NCBI RefSeq assembly: GCF_000756615.1
Contig: NZ_CP009288.1
Coordinates: forward strand, 1,240,001-1,304,000
From: Paenibacillus durus
GTDB lineage: Bacteria; Bacillota; Bacilli; Paenibacillales; Paenibacillaceae
Direction of reading: 5' to 3'
DNA length: 64,000 nucleotides
Numbering within the stretch: the stretch's first letter is position 1; each line of letters begins with the position of its first letter. The translations under genes were made by a program, and so were the position numbers. Positions 35,058-43,581 of the stretch are shown here, in pieces. A model generated the notes under the pieces. It had not been told where the DNA came from, did no database searches, and saw only the letters and a program-made list of their open reading frames with translations.

Positions 35058-36554
35058 ATGATCAGCCGTCATCCGGGCAGTTCCGGTCTTATGCAGCCGG
35101 GAAACCTACGTGCTCTGGCAACAGCGGGAATCTTTACTGCGGTCTGTGCGGTTCTGCCGTTGATGATCGGTTATGTCAGCGCGAAGCTCAGCTCATCGAG
35201 CGGCCTGCAGCTTGCCATGGTATCGGCTCTGCTGTTTCCGGCCTTTCTGCTCGCGCTGCTGAAGCCGCGGCTGCTCGTCATCTACACACTGTTCGTTTGG
35301 GCCATCGCTCCCGAACTGCGACGCATAGCCGATTGGAGTGAAGGAGTCTACCATTCCGTATCGCTGCTCAGCCTGGCGCCTCTGCTCACGGGCGCAGTGA
35401 TGGCCATCCCGGTTATGCGCGAGATTCATGCCATCCGCCGTCCCTTCATGAGGCTGCTGCTGCTGTTCGCGGTCCCGCTCGGTTATGCGACCTTGATTGG
35501 AATTGCGAAGAACGGGATGGGTTCGTTCTACGATCTGACGAACTATCTTGTTCCGCTCCTGCTGCTGCCATACTTTGCGGTGACGCCGTTTACGGCCCGT
35601 GATATTGACAAGCTGCTTGGCGGCTATGCCAATATCGCGGTTCTGGTTGCCGCATACGGGATTATCCAATATTTGACGGTGCCCGCGTGGGACGCCTTCT
35701 GGATGACGAATTCAGGGATGAATTCCATCGGCACGCCGCATCCGCTGGAGGTCCGAGTGTTCTCCACCCTGAATTCGCCGGGCCCTGCCGCAACCTTTCT
35801 CGTATTTGCCCTGGTGCCGATGATTCTTGAGAAAAGATGGAGGGGGGCCTTCAGCTGGATCGGCGTCCTGCTGGTGGTAGTGTGTCTGCTGACCACGCTG
35901 GTCCGGGCGGCATGGCTTCTCCTGCTGGTCATGCTTCTGGTGTACATTGTCTCCTCGTCGTCCAAAGGAAAATGGAAGACGCTGATTCAGGTGCTGTTCG
36001 TAGCGCTTGCTCTATTCTGGATCGTACCGAAGCTTCCGGGAGCGGAAGGGCTGACGGCCCGGATGGAGACCCTTTCTTCGATCAAGGAGGACCGCTCGTA
36101 TAATGACCGGTTGAATCTGCTGGGAAGCATGATTCCTGCGATCAAATCGAATCCGGTAGGCCAGGGAATCGGCAGCGTCGGACAGAGCACGAAGCTTGGA
36201 AACAGCGGCGAACTGGGAGAGTACGGCATTATGGACAACGGATTCATTGCCCTGATGCTCACCTTCGGCGCTCCGGGAGGTCTGCTGTTCTTCGGTGCGC
36301 TTGGTCTGGCGGCTAAGCAGATCATTGCGAAAGTCATGGGTAGAACCCGGCTTCAACTGTATGCGAGGCTGGCCCTTGCGGCATGGACTGGGGCAGTGGT
36401 CGGACTTGTATCGGACAACGGTTTTCTCGGACTGAAAGGTTACCTGATCTGGATGCTGATCGGCCTTGGCCTTGGCGCCAGAGAGGTAATGGACGACAGA
36501 AAGACAGAAACTCCCCAAGCTGCGGCCCAGTCCGGGGCTGCCCCCGCTAAGTAG
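35058..36554 (+). CDS. O-antigen ligase/Wzy-like membrane protein (copy 2)
   Basis: 498 residues with about 11-13 hydrophobic helices. The extracytoplasmic loop contains YNDRLNLLGSMIP and GQGIGSVGQ, the conserved pattern of Wzy_C-type proteins. ATG 35058 has GGAGGTG at ideal distance, better than the ATG at 35040. One of the two Wzy-like proteins presumably polymerises; the other may ligate or act on a different glycan (inference). C-terminal tail is cytoplasmic and Ala-rich. Confidence 0.88.
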   Translation: MISRHPGSSGLMQPGNLRALATAGIFTAVCAVLPLMIGYVSAKLSSSSGLQLAMVSALLFPAFLLALLKPRLLVIYTLFVWAIAPELRRIADWSEGVYHSVSLLSLAPLLTGAVMAIPVMREIHAIRRPFMRLLLLFAVPLGYATLIGIAKNGMGSFYDLTNYLVPLLLLPYFAVTPFTARDIDKLLGGYANIAVLVAAYGIIQYLTVPAWDAFWMTNSGMNSIGTPHPLEVRVFSTLNSPGPAATFLVFALVPMILEKRWRGAFSWIGVLLVVVCLLTTLVRAAWLLLLVMLLVYIVSSSSKGKWKTLIQVLFVALALFWIVPKLPGAEGLTARMETLSSIKEDRSYNDRLNLLGSMIPAIKSNPVGQGIGSVGQSTKLGNSGELGEYGIMDNGFIALMLTFGAPGGLLFFGALGLAAKQIIAKVMGRTRLQLYARLALAAWTGAVVGLVSDNGFLGLKGYLIWMLIGLGLGAREVMDDRKTETPQAAAQSGAAPAK

Positions 36555-36651
36555 CGGTGCGGAAAGCCTGCTGAGGATGAAGACGATGATGAATTTCTAT
36601 ATGAACATGAAGAGACGGAACGCGAACGGTTAGAAAAAGGAGGAAACCAGC

Positions 36652-36951
36652 ATGGATTCAATGACAAGTGTGCTTGCCGGCCTTGGCTATGGTCCGATTC
36701 CAGCGGTCAATACTTTCCAAAATGACATCATCCGGATTGACAGGGCGATGCATCCCTGCCAACCGTTCGCCGAAGAGACTATCGTCCATGATGAAGGCGG
36801 GGAATGTTCAGGGCAGATCGGGAAGAGTCAAGACTTTCCGGATCATGTGCGAATTCATGGTCGGCTTCAAACCTTACGGGCGTTACGTGCTCTAAGGGCC
36901 AGCCAGGCTGAGAAAGAACGGGAGAAAGGAGTGGAAGGTTATGTCCTATAG
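36652..36951 (+). CDS. Small ORF of uncertain reality
   Basis: 99 codons behind a strong AAAAAGGAGG site, ending 11 nt inside the next gene. The peptide has no recognised domain, no signal and an irregular composition (ending in Arg/Ala/Leu/Lys/Glu-rich residues). The 386-nt gap it fills could equally be a decayed gene. Retained because the ribosome binding site and coupling to the next gene look genuine. Confidence 0.35.
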   Translation: MDSMTSVLAGLGYGPIPAVNTFQNDIIRIDRAMHPCQPFAEETIVHDEGGECSGQIGKSQDFPDHVRIHGRLQTLRALRALRASQAEKEREKGVEGYVL

Positions 36952-38161
36952 TGACGGACTGAATATTATGTCTACCGGCCTAAGTTGGCCGACGGTACAG
37001 CCCGGCGGGCTCAATACGTATTATAAATCCGTCTGCGAGCAGCTTTCCTCCCGTAACCGGGTGCATGCGCTGATCTGCAGCAAGGAGAAGCCGCAAACGC
37101 CTGAGGAACTCATTATCCACAATGCCGGAGACCCGAAAGAATCGATCTGGAAGCGAAAGGATGCTTTTCAGAGAATGGCGTCGGAGCTTATGAACGCCGG
37201 GAAGGAACGGATTGATGTCCTGTATTCCCATTTCGCTCCTTACGGAGTCGGCCCCGCTTTGGAGGCGAAGAAACGCGGCATCCCGGTTGTGATGACCTTT
37301 CACGGGCCCTGGAACGAGGAGATGAAAATCGAGGGCCAGGGCATCAAGCATCAGGTCAAGACTGCGATCGCCAAGTCGATTGAGCGCAAAGCATACCGGC
37401 TGGCGGATAAGTTCATCGTACTCAGCGAGACTTTTCGGGATATTCTCCATTCGCTGCATGGCATTCCGCTTGACAAGATTGTCATCATTCCCGGCGCGGC
37501 CAATATCGACCGGTTCATCCCGGCTAACAACCGGCTCGCCGTTCGGCGCATGCTGAATTTGCCGGAGGGGGCGACCACAGTGCTGACGGTCAGGAGACTA
37601 GTCAACCGTATGGGACTGCTTCAATTGCTGGAGGCGTGGCGGACTGTATCGGAACGCTTCCCGAACTCCATTCTGCTAATCGGGGGGAAAGGCCCCTTAC
37701 GGGCGGAGCTGGAGGAGCGGATCGCCGATTACGGACTGGCGAGCAAGGTCAGGCTGCTCGGCTATATCCCCGATCATGAGCTGGCTTCTTATTATCAGGC
37801 GGCTGACCTGTTCGTCGTTCCATCGCAAGCTTTGGAGGGCTTCGGCCTGATTACTACCGAGGCGCTCGCGAGCGGGCTGCCGGTCATGGCGACGCCGATT
37901 GGCGGCAACCGGGAAATTCTGCAGAACTTCCGTCCGGAGCTGCTGTTCAAGAGCGCATCGGCTGCAGATATGGCCGAAGGGATCTCCTACATGCTGGGCA
38001 ACCGAAGGCTGCTTCCCAGCCGGGAGGAATGCAGGGAGCATGTGCTGGAAAGATACACCTGGGAGCATGTCGCGGATCAGGTGGAAGCGGTATTCAGAGA
38101 AGTTATGGGGAAGGGGGAGACGATCAATGCTCAGAGTGGCGTATATCGATCACACGGCTAG
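36941..38161 (+). CDS. Family 4 glycosyltransferase (1)
   Basis: Retaining GT-B enzyme, 406 residues. The N-terminal acceptor domain includes PGGLNTYYKSV near the start and TFHGPW; the C-terminal domain carries GKGPLRAELE and the donor-binding EGFGLITTEALASGLPV with the E-x7-E pair. ATG 36941 follows GGAGTGGAAGG. It overlaps the next gene by 35 nt. The donor is likely a UDP- or GDP-hexose; GDP-mannose is possible given the guanylyltransferase in the cluster. Confidence 0.93.
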   Translation: MSYSDGLNIMSTGLSWPTVQPGGLNTYYKSVCEQLSSRNRVHALICSKEKPQTPEELIIHNAGDPKESIWKRKDAFQRMASELMNAGKERIDVLYSHFAPYGVGPALEAKKRGIPVVMTFHGPWNEEMKIEGQGIKHQVKTAIAKSIERKAYRLADKFIVLSETFRDILHSLHGIPLDKIVIIPGAANIDRFIPANNRLAVRRMLNLPEGATTVLTVRRLVNRMGLLQLLEAWRTVSERFPNSILLIGGKGPLRAELEERIADYGLASKVRLLGYIPDHELASYYQAADLFVVPSQALEGFGLITTEALASGLPVMATPIGGNREILQNFRPELLFKSASAADMAEGISYMLGNRRLLPSREECREHVLERYTWEHVADQVEAVFREVMGKGETINAQSGVYRSHG

Positions 38162-39266
38162 ATGGAGCGGCGGCGAAGTGGCGCTGTTCAACATTCTTAC
38201 CCATATCGGAGAACAGGTTGATCCGCTCGTTATCTTGGCAGAGGAAGGTGCGCTGGCCGACCGCCTGCGTGAGAAAGGCATCGACGTCCGGATTATTCCG
38301 CTCGACGAGAGCATCCGCAGCCGCGGCCGCAACACCGTCAATCTGGGCGCTCCGGCCGCTGCCATGAAGCTGTTGGCCTACGGCCGTAAGCTCGCTCCGC
38401 TCCTGAAGAAGGAACGGGTAGCCTGCGTGCATACCAACTCCCTTAAGTCTGCGCTGTACGGAACGGTTGCCGCCAAGATGGCCGGCGTACCGCTGATTTG
38501 GCATATCCGCGACCATATTGGTGCGCCCTATCTGAAGCCGGTTGTCGCGAAAGCCATCCGGCTGCTGTCGCGTCTGCTTCCCAACGGCGTTATCGCCAAT
38601 TCGAAGTCCACGCTGAGCGCGCTTGAGCTCCCGCGTTCCAAGAAGACGCTGGTCGTCTATTCCGCCTTCGCCAAAGCGATTGGCGGCGGGACCGGACGGA
38701 GGGAGCAGAAAGATTTCAACGTTCTGCTGGTAGGGCGCTTGGCGGAGTGGAAGGGCCAGCATATTTTGCTGGAAGCGGCGAAGAAGCTTCAGGATAACGG
38801 ACGAATCAAGTTCTGGCTTGCGGGCGACGCCCTTTTCGGCGAAGACGAGTACAAGAAGAAGCTGCTTGCGACGATTGAGCGGGAGCGGCTGACGAATGTA
38901 ACCCTCCTGGGACATGTGGAGGATATTCAAGGGCTCATGCAGCAGGCAGATCTGCTCGTGCATACCTCGATTACGCCGGAGCCGTTCGGCCAGGTGATCG
39001 TCGAGGGGATGGCGGCGGGTCTGCCGGTAATTGCCTCTAACGAGGGAGGGCCAGTGGAGATTGTTGTACCAGGCGAGACCGGGCTGCTCATTCAGCCGGG
39101 CGACCCGGCGATTCTTACGGAAGCCATTAACTGGATGGTGGAACATCCCCAGGAGAGGGAGAGAATGGCGGAAGCCGGAATTAAGCGGGTCAAGGAACAT
39201 TTCGTAATCGAAAACACGGTTAAAGAGATCGTCGATTACTACAGAGGCTTGCTGGCAGGCACCTGA
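38127..39266 (+). CDS. Family 4 glycosyltransferase (2)
   Basis: GT-B retaining glycosyltransferase, 379 residues, beginning MLRVAYIDHTARWSGGE. The GRLAEWKGQ segment opens the C-terminal domain, and EPFGQVIVEGMAAGLPV is the donor-site E-x7-E motif. ATG 38127 has GGGGAAGGGGGAG upstream and lies inside gene (1), so translation is coupled; the open frame extends further upstream but overlaps the preceding gene deeply. Confidence 0.93.
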   Translation: MLRVAYIDHTARWSGGEVALFNILTHIGEQVDPLVILAEEGALADRLREKGIDVRIIPLDESIRSRGRNTVNLGAPAAAMKLLAYGRKLAPLLKKERVACVHTNSLKSALYGTVAAKMAGVPLIWHIRDHIGAPYLKPVVAKAIRLLSRLLPNGVIANSKSTLSALELPRSKKTLVVYSAFAKAIGGGTGRREQKDFNVLLVGRLAEWKGQHILLEAAKKLQDNGRIKFWLAGDALFGEDEYKKKLLATIERERLTNVTLLGHVEDIQGLMQQADLLVHTSITPEPFGQVIVEGMAAGLPVIASNEGGPVEIVVPGETGLLIQPGDPAILTEAINWMVEHPQERERMAEAGIKRVKEHFVIENTVKEIVDYYRGLLAGT

Positions 39267-39359
39267 AAGGGCTTGAGCGGGTATCATCCATGAAGCGAGC
39301 AGCCGCAATCCAGCCGCTTTTAACAAAAATTGCTCCATAAAATGTTGAGGATGATTCAC

Positions 39360-40460
39360 ATGAAAATTGCGATAGCGCATGATTACTTGATTCAAATGGG
39401 CGGGGCGGAGAGAGTGGTGGAAGTTTTTCACCATATGTATCCGGAAGCTCCGATCTTCACGACGGTTTTTAACGGAAGCCGCCTCACCGAGAATCTCAAG
39501 GACGCGGATATCCGGGCCTCCTGGCTGCAAAAAATTCCGGGAGTGAAGGACAATTTTAAAGGGGTGCTGCCGCTTTATCCCATGGCTATTCGCGATCTGG
39601 ACTTCCGCGGGTTCGATATTGTCCTGAGTTCCAGCAGTGCGTTTATGAAGAGCATTCAGGTGCCCAAGCGCACGTTTCACCTCTGTTACTGTCATACCCC
39701 GATGAGGTTCGCTTGGGATTATGACACTTATATGGAACGGCAGTCGAACTCGGGTCTCTTCAAAAGAGTGCTGAAGCTGTATATCCAGCAGCTCAAAATG
39801 TGGGACCAGCGGACTTCCAAAAATGTGAACCAGTTTGTGGCCAACTCTTCCGTCGTCAAGAGCCGGATTCAGAACTATTATCACCGGGACGCCGACATCA
39901 TCTTTCCGCCGATCAATACGTCACGCTTTACCAGTTCAAGCTCGATTGGCGATTATTATTTGATCGTCTCAAGGCTGGTGTCCTACAAGCGGATCGATCT
40001 GGCGGTGGAAGCCTTCAACCGCAACGGGCTGAAGCTGCTTATTGTCGGCGACGGTCCTGACCGGAAGCGGCTGGAGGGGATGGCCAAGAGCAATGTGAAA
40101 TTCCTCGGCCGCCTTGAAGACGAACAGGTCACCGGGCTCATGTCCCAGTGCCGGGCTTATATTTTTCCCGGAGAAGAGGATTTCGGCATTACTCCACTGG
40201 AGGCTAACGCTGCGGGCAGACCGGTTATCGCTTACCAGGCGGGCGGAGCGCTCGATACGATTGTGCCTTACGTAAACGGAGTCTTCTTCAAGCGGCAGGA
40301 AGTCGACGATCTGCTCCAGGCGATTTCCGAGGTGGAATCGTATGCATGGGATATTGGGAAAATTATGAAACATGCGCAAAAATTCGATGAACAAACTTTT
40401 ATTGCGCAGTTCAAGCAGTATGTCGAACAGGCGTATGTCAAATTTTTAAAAGGAGGATGA
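39360..40460 (+). CDS. Family 4 glycosyltransferase (3), possible mannosyltransferase
   Basis: GT-B enzyme, 366 residues, starting MKIAIAHDYLIQMGGAERVV. YCHTPMRFAWD in the acceptor domain and SRLVSYKRIDLAVEAF, GEEDFGITPLEANAAGRPV in the donor domain match GT4 enzymes annotated as WbaZ-type mannosyltransferases (recalled, not searched). ATG 39360 follows TTGAGG; a TTG at 39330 is less likely. It lies 4 nt before the UDP-glucose dehydrogenase gene. Confidence 0.92.
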   Translation: MKIAIAHDYLIQMGGAERVVEVFHHMYPEAPIFTTVFNGSRLTENLKDADIRASWLQKIPGVKDNFKGVLPLYPMAIRDLDFRGFDIVLSSSSAFMKSIQVPKRTFHLCYCHTPMRFAWDYDTYMERQSNSGLFKRVLKLYIQQLKMWDQRTSKNVNQFVANSSVVKSRIQNYYHRDADIIFPPINTSRFTSSSSIGDYYLIVSRLVSYKRIDLAVEAFNRNGLKLLIVGDGPDRKRLEGMAKSNVKFLGRLEDEQVTGLMSQCRAYIFPGEEDFGITPLEANAAGRPVIAYQAGGALDTIVPYVNGVFFKRQEVDDLLQAISEVESYAWDIGKIMKHAQKFDEQTFIAQFKQYVEQAYVKFLKGG

Positions 40461-40464
40461 TGAT

Positions 40465-41805
40465 ATGAATCTGGCGGTAATCGGCACCGGCTATGTCGGC
40501 CTCGTATCCGGCGTATGCTTCACACTTGGGGGTAACCACGTCATTTGCGTCGACAAGGATGAGGACAAGATAGCCAAACTTAGACAGATGAAGTCACCTA
40601 TCTACGAACCGGGAATCGAGACACTGATTGAAATGAACCTGAAAGAAGGAAGATTGCACTTCTCCTCCGATATTCAGGAGTCGGTGCGCCGCTCGGATAT
40701 CGTCATTCTCGCCGTAGGAACGCCTTCTCTTCCGAACGGCGAAGCGAATCTGCAGTACATTGAAAGCGCGGCGGCGGAAGTCGGACGGGCGATGGAAGGC
40801 TACAAGATCATTATGACGAAATCGACCGTTCCTGTAGGAACGAACGAGAAAATCCGTCAGATCATCGCCGCGAACACCGGTTATCCGTTCGATATCGTGT
40901 CAGCGCCGGAATTCCTCCGGGAAGGCTCGGCCATCCAGGATACGCTGCATCCCGACCGGATCATTATCGGTCTGGACAATCCGGCCTTGGAGCCTGTAAT
41001 GCGGGAGCTTCATCAAGGATTCACTGAAAATATTGTCGTCACCGATATCCGCAGCGCGGAGATGATCAAATACGCATCGAATGCTTTTCTGGCGACCAAG
41101 ATCTCATTCATCAATGAGATTGCGAATATTTGCGAGAAGGTCGGCGCGGATGTGACCGAGGTGGCCGAGGGAATGGGGCTTGACAAGCGGATCGGTTCTT
41201 CCTTCCTTCAAGCCGGCATCGGATACGGCGGCTCCTGCTTCCCCAAAGATACGAAGGCGCTGATCCAGATCGCCGGTAACGTCGATTATGAATTCAAGCT
41301 GCTCAAATCGGTGGTGGAAGTTAATCAGGGTCAGCGGTACATGATCCTCGCCAAGCTGCATGAATCGCTTGGAAGCTTGCATGGCGCGAGTATTGGCATA
41401 TGGGGGCTTGCCTTCAAGCCGAATACGGACGACGTGCGCGAATCGCCGGCAAGGGAAATCGTAGAGGCGCTCGTGAAGGAAGGAGCGCACGTGAAGGTGT
41501 ACGATCCGATCGCAGCGGATAATTTCCGCCAGCAGTACAATCACCCGCAAATTCAATGGTGCGCTGTGGCCGAGGAAGCGGCGTCCGGCAGTGACGCGCT
41601 CTGCCTGCTGACGGACTGGGGCGTGTTCAAGGATATCAATCTGCATCTATTATCCGCGAGCATGCGCAAGCAGATCCTGATCGACGGCCGCAATGTTTAC
41701 TCCAAGGAGCAGATCGAAGGAACCGGGCTGGAATATTATTCGGTAGGACGTCCGCGAATGGGCGGGCTCAGCGGCTATTCTCCGAGTGTGGCGGGGGCGG
41801 TATAA
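40465..41805 (+). CDS. UDP-glucose 6-dehydrogenase
   Basis: Oxidises UDP-glucose twice with NAD+ to UDP-glucuronate, implying a uronic acid in the EPS. 446 residues. N-terminal Rossmann motif GTGYVGLVSG, central GSCFPKDTKAL with catalytic Cys258, and the C-terminal UDP-binding domain with GLAFKPNTDDVRESPA. AAAAGGAGG precedes the ATG. With galU it forms the glucuronate branch of the precursor supply. Confidence 0.96.
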   Translation: MNLAVIGTGYVGLVSGVCFTLGGNHVICVDKDEDKIAKLRQMKSPIYEPGIETLIEMNLKEGRLHFSSDIQESVRRSDIVILAVGTPSLPNGEANLQYIESAAAEVGRAMEGYKIIMTKSTVPVGTNEKIRQIIAANTGYPFDIVSAPEFLREGSAIQDTLHPDRIIIGLDNPALEPVMRELHQGFTENIVVTDIRSAEMIKYASNAFLATKISFINEIANICEKVGADVTEVAEGMGLDKRIGSSFLQAGIGYGGSCFPKDTKALIQIAGNVDYEFKLLKSVVEVNQGQRYMILAKLHESLGSLHGASIGIWGLAFKPNTDDVRESPAREIVEALVKEGAHVKVYDPIAADNFRQQYNHPQIQWCAVAEEAASGSDALCLLTDWGVFKDINLHLLSASMRKQILIDGRNVYSKEQIEGTGLEYYSVGRPRMGGLSGYSPSVAGAV

Positions 41806-41958
41806 TAGCCCCCCTGTACAGAACAGGGCAAACGGATGTTACGCTTCGATTGTTGCCCGCAGTGCTGCCTTAAGACTGCGATATTGACATAATGGAGTTC
41901 CATTAAGCAGCCGGTTCTTCACGGCCATGGCATGACCATTTAGAGGGAGGGTACACTT

Positions 41959-43332
41959 ATGAAATTGGTGCTTTTATCTGGCGGTTCGGGAAAACGGCTG
42001 TGGCCTCTGTCCAATGATTCACGTTCGAAACAGTTCCTGAAGGTGCTGGAAAGCCCGCTTGGCGAACCTGAATCGATGGTCCAGCGGGTATGGCGGCAGC
42101 TGGAAGAAGCGGGACTCGCGGAATCGTCGTATCTGGCGACAGGACGCGGACAGGTGGAAATGATTCAGAGTCAGCTGGGCACCGACGTGAAGATTATTAT
42201 CGAGCCTGAACGCCGGGACACTTTTCCGGCGATTGCGCTCACGGCCGTCTATCTGTATTCGGTAGAGGGCGTGCGGCCGGATGAGACGGTGGCGATTCTG
42301 CCGGTCGATCCTTATGTGGAAGGCTCCTTCTTCGGATCGGTTTCGCAGCTTGAGCAGGCGCTTGACGACAGCGGCGCAAACCTGGCGCTGATCGGCGTCG
42401 TACCGGAGCTGCCTTCGGAGAAATACGGCTACATTATCCCTTCGAGCGCTGATGCTCAGGAGAATGGAGTCATGCCGGTGAGCGGTTTCCTTGAGAAGCC
42501 GGACCGCCTGCGCGCCGAAGAGCTCATTGGACAGGGCGCTTTGTGGAACTGCGGGGTATTCGCCTTCCGGCTCGGATACCTGCTTGATATTTTGCAGCAA
42601 AAAGGCCTGCCGCTGACCTACGAAGAGCTGCAGAAGCAGTACAAGCTGCTCTCTTCGATCAGCTTCGACTATGAAGTGGTTGAACGGGAAGACAAAATCG
42701 TTGTTCAGCCGTACGACGGATTCTGGAAGGATCTGGGCACCTGGAATACGCTGACCGAAGAGATGGCGAGCAATCAAATGGGCAAGGGCGTTCTGACCGA
42801 GGATTCCTCGACAAGCTGCCTTGTCAACGAGCTTGATATTCCGATCACGGTAATCGGTGCTCAGGACCTGATTATCGCCGCGAGTCCGGACGGTATTCTC
42901 GTCACTCACAAATCGGAAAGTCCGCGCATCAAAGAGGTGCTGAAGGGCACGGAACAAAGACCGATGTATGAGGAACGCCGATGGGGCCACTACCGGGTGA
43001 TCGATTACGTCAAATACCATGAAAGCAATGAAGTGCTGACCAAGCGGATTTTTATTGCCGAAGGAAAAAATATCAGCTATCAGTACCATCTCAAGCGCAG
43101 TGAAATCTGGACGTTCATCAGCGGGGAAGCCAGCATCATTCTTAATGAAAAAATGCACAAGGTAAAAGCGGGAGATGTTGTGCGCATACCGGAAGGAACG
43201 AAGCACAGCATTCTGGCTCTGACCGATGTGGAGTTTATCGAAGTGCAGACTGGATCGGAGCTGGTGGAAGAGGACAACATCCGCATTACGCTGGATTGGA
43301 AGGACATTGAACTGCACCAGTTTATTTCTTGA
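41959..43332 (+). CDS. Mannose-1-phosphate guanylyltransferase with C-terminal cupin
   Basis: Makes GDP-mannose from mannose-1-phosphate and GTP. 457 residues. The nucleotidyltransferase domain (about 1-330) has LSGGSGKRLWPLSN (signature) and SKQFLKVL, PVDPY, and the sugar-site FLEKPD. A cupin domain (about 340-450) resembles the phosphomannose isomerase half of AlgA/ManC enzymes, but the usual HHHR metal motif reads YHLKRSE, so isomerase activity is doubtful. AGAGGGAGG precedes the ATG. A 153-nt gap separates it from the dehydrogenase. Supplies mannose to the EPS. Confidence 0.94.
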   Translation: MKLVLLSGGSGKRLWPLSNDSRSKQFLKVLESPLGEPESMVQRVWRQLEEAGLAESSYLATGRGQVEMIQSQLGTDVKIIIEPERRDTFPAIALTAVYLYSVEGVRPDETVAILPVDPYVEGSFFGSVSQLEQALDDSGANLALIGVVPELPSEKYGYIIPSSADAQENGVMPVSGFLEKPDRLRAEELIGQGALWNCGVFAFRLGYLLDILQQKGLPLTYEELQKQYKLLSSISFDYEVVEREDKIVVQPYDGFWKDLGTWNTLTEEMASNQMGKGVLTEDSSTSCLVNELDIPITVIGAQDLIIAASPDGILVTHKSESPRIKEVLKGTEQRPMYEERRWGHYRVIDYVKYHESNEVLTKRIFIAEGKNISYQYHLKRSEIWTFISGEASIILNEKMHKVKAGDVVRIPEGTKHSILALTDVEFIEVQTGSELVEEDNIRITLDWKDIELHQFIS

Positions 43333-43486
43333 AAAAAAGTTTGATATTGATAGGCAGAATTGTTATTTAACCAATTTTACCGGCCATTAAACAGGTCTTT
43401 CGACTTATTTATTAAGGATTTATGAAAAATGGACTTCATGAATAATTAAATAACGTCGATATGTACGGTAGAAGGTTAAGCCTTCG

Positions 43487-43575
43487 ACTACGACAAAGGC
43501 AAACCTATCGTGAGGTAGGGACGCAAAGCCATAGGGCCTCTTAATTAAGGAGGAAGCCTGGTTACCGAAAGGGAG
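43487..43575 (+). promoter_or_regulatory. Class I cyclic di-GMP riboswitch (GEMM-I)
   Basis: The conserved core is intact: GGCAAACC, helix P2 CCTATC/GGTAGG closed by a GTGA (GNRA) tetraloop, GGGACGCAAAGCC, helix P3 (GGCCTC/GAGGAAGCC) and the terminal GGTTACCG. The aptamer ends about 8 nt before the AAAGGGAG ribosome binding site of the GH26 gene, with no room for a terminator, so control is probably at translation initiation. Ends of the aptamer are approximate. Confidence 0.95.
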
Positions 43576-43581
43576 ATGGAA

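Noticed and set aside
36577..36633. 18-codon ORF before the small EPS ORF
   Set aside because: Too short, basic composition, no more than a partial ribosome binding site.
38124..39884. Minus-strand frame of 586 codons across the glycosyltransferase genes
   Set aside because: It is antisense to two well-supported GT4 genes with E-x7-E motifs; composition is atypical and no ribosome binding site was found.
41806..41958. Possible second GEMM riboswitch upstream of the GDP-mannose synthase (CAGGGCAAAC present)
   Set aside because: The essential GGGACGCAAAG and TTACCG segments are missing; only a chance similarity.
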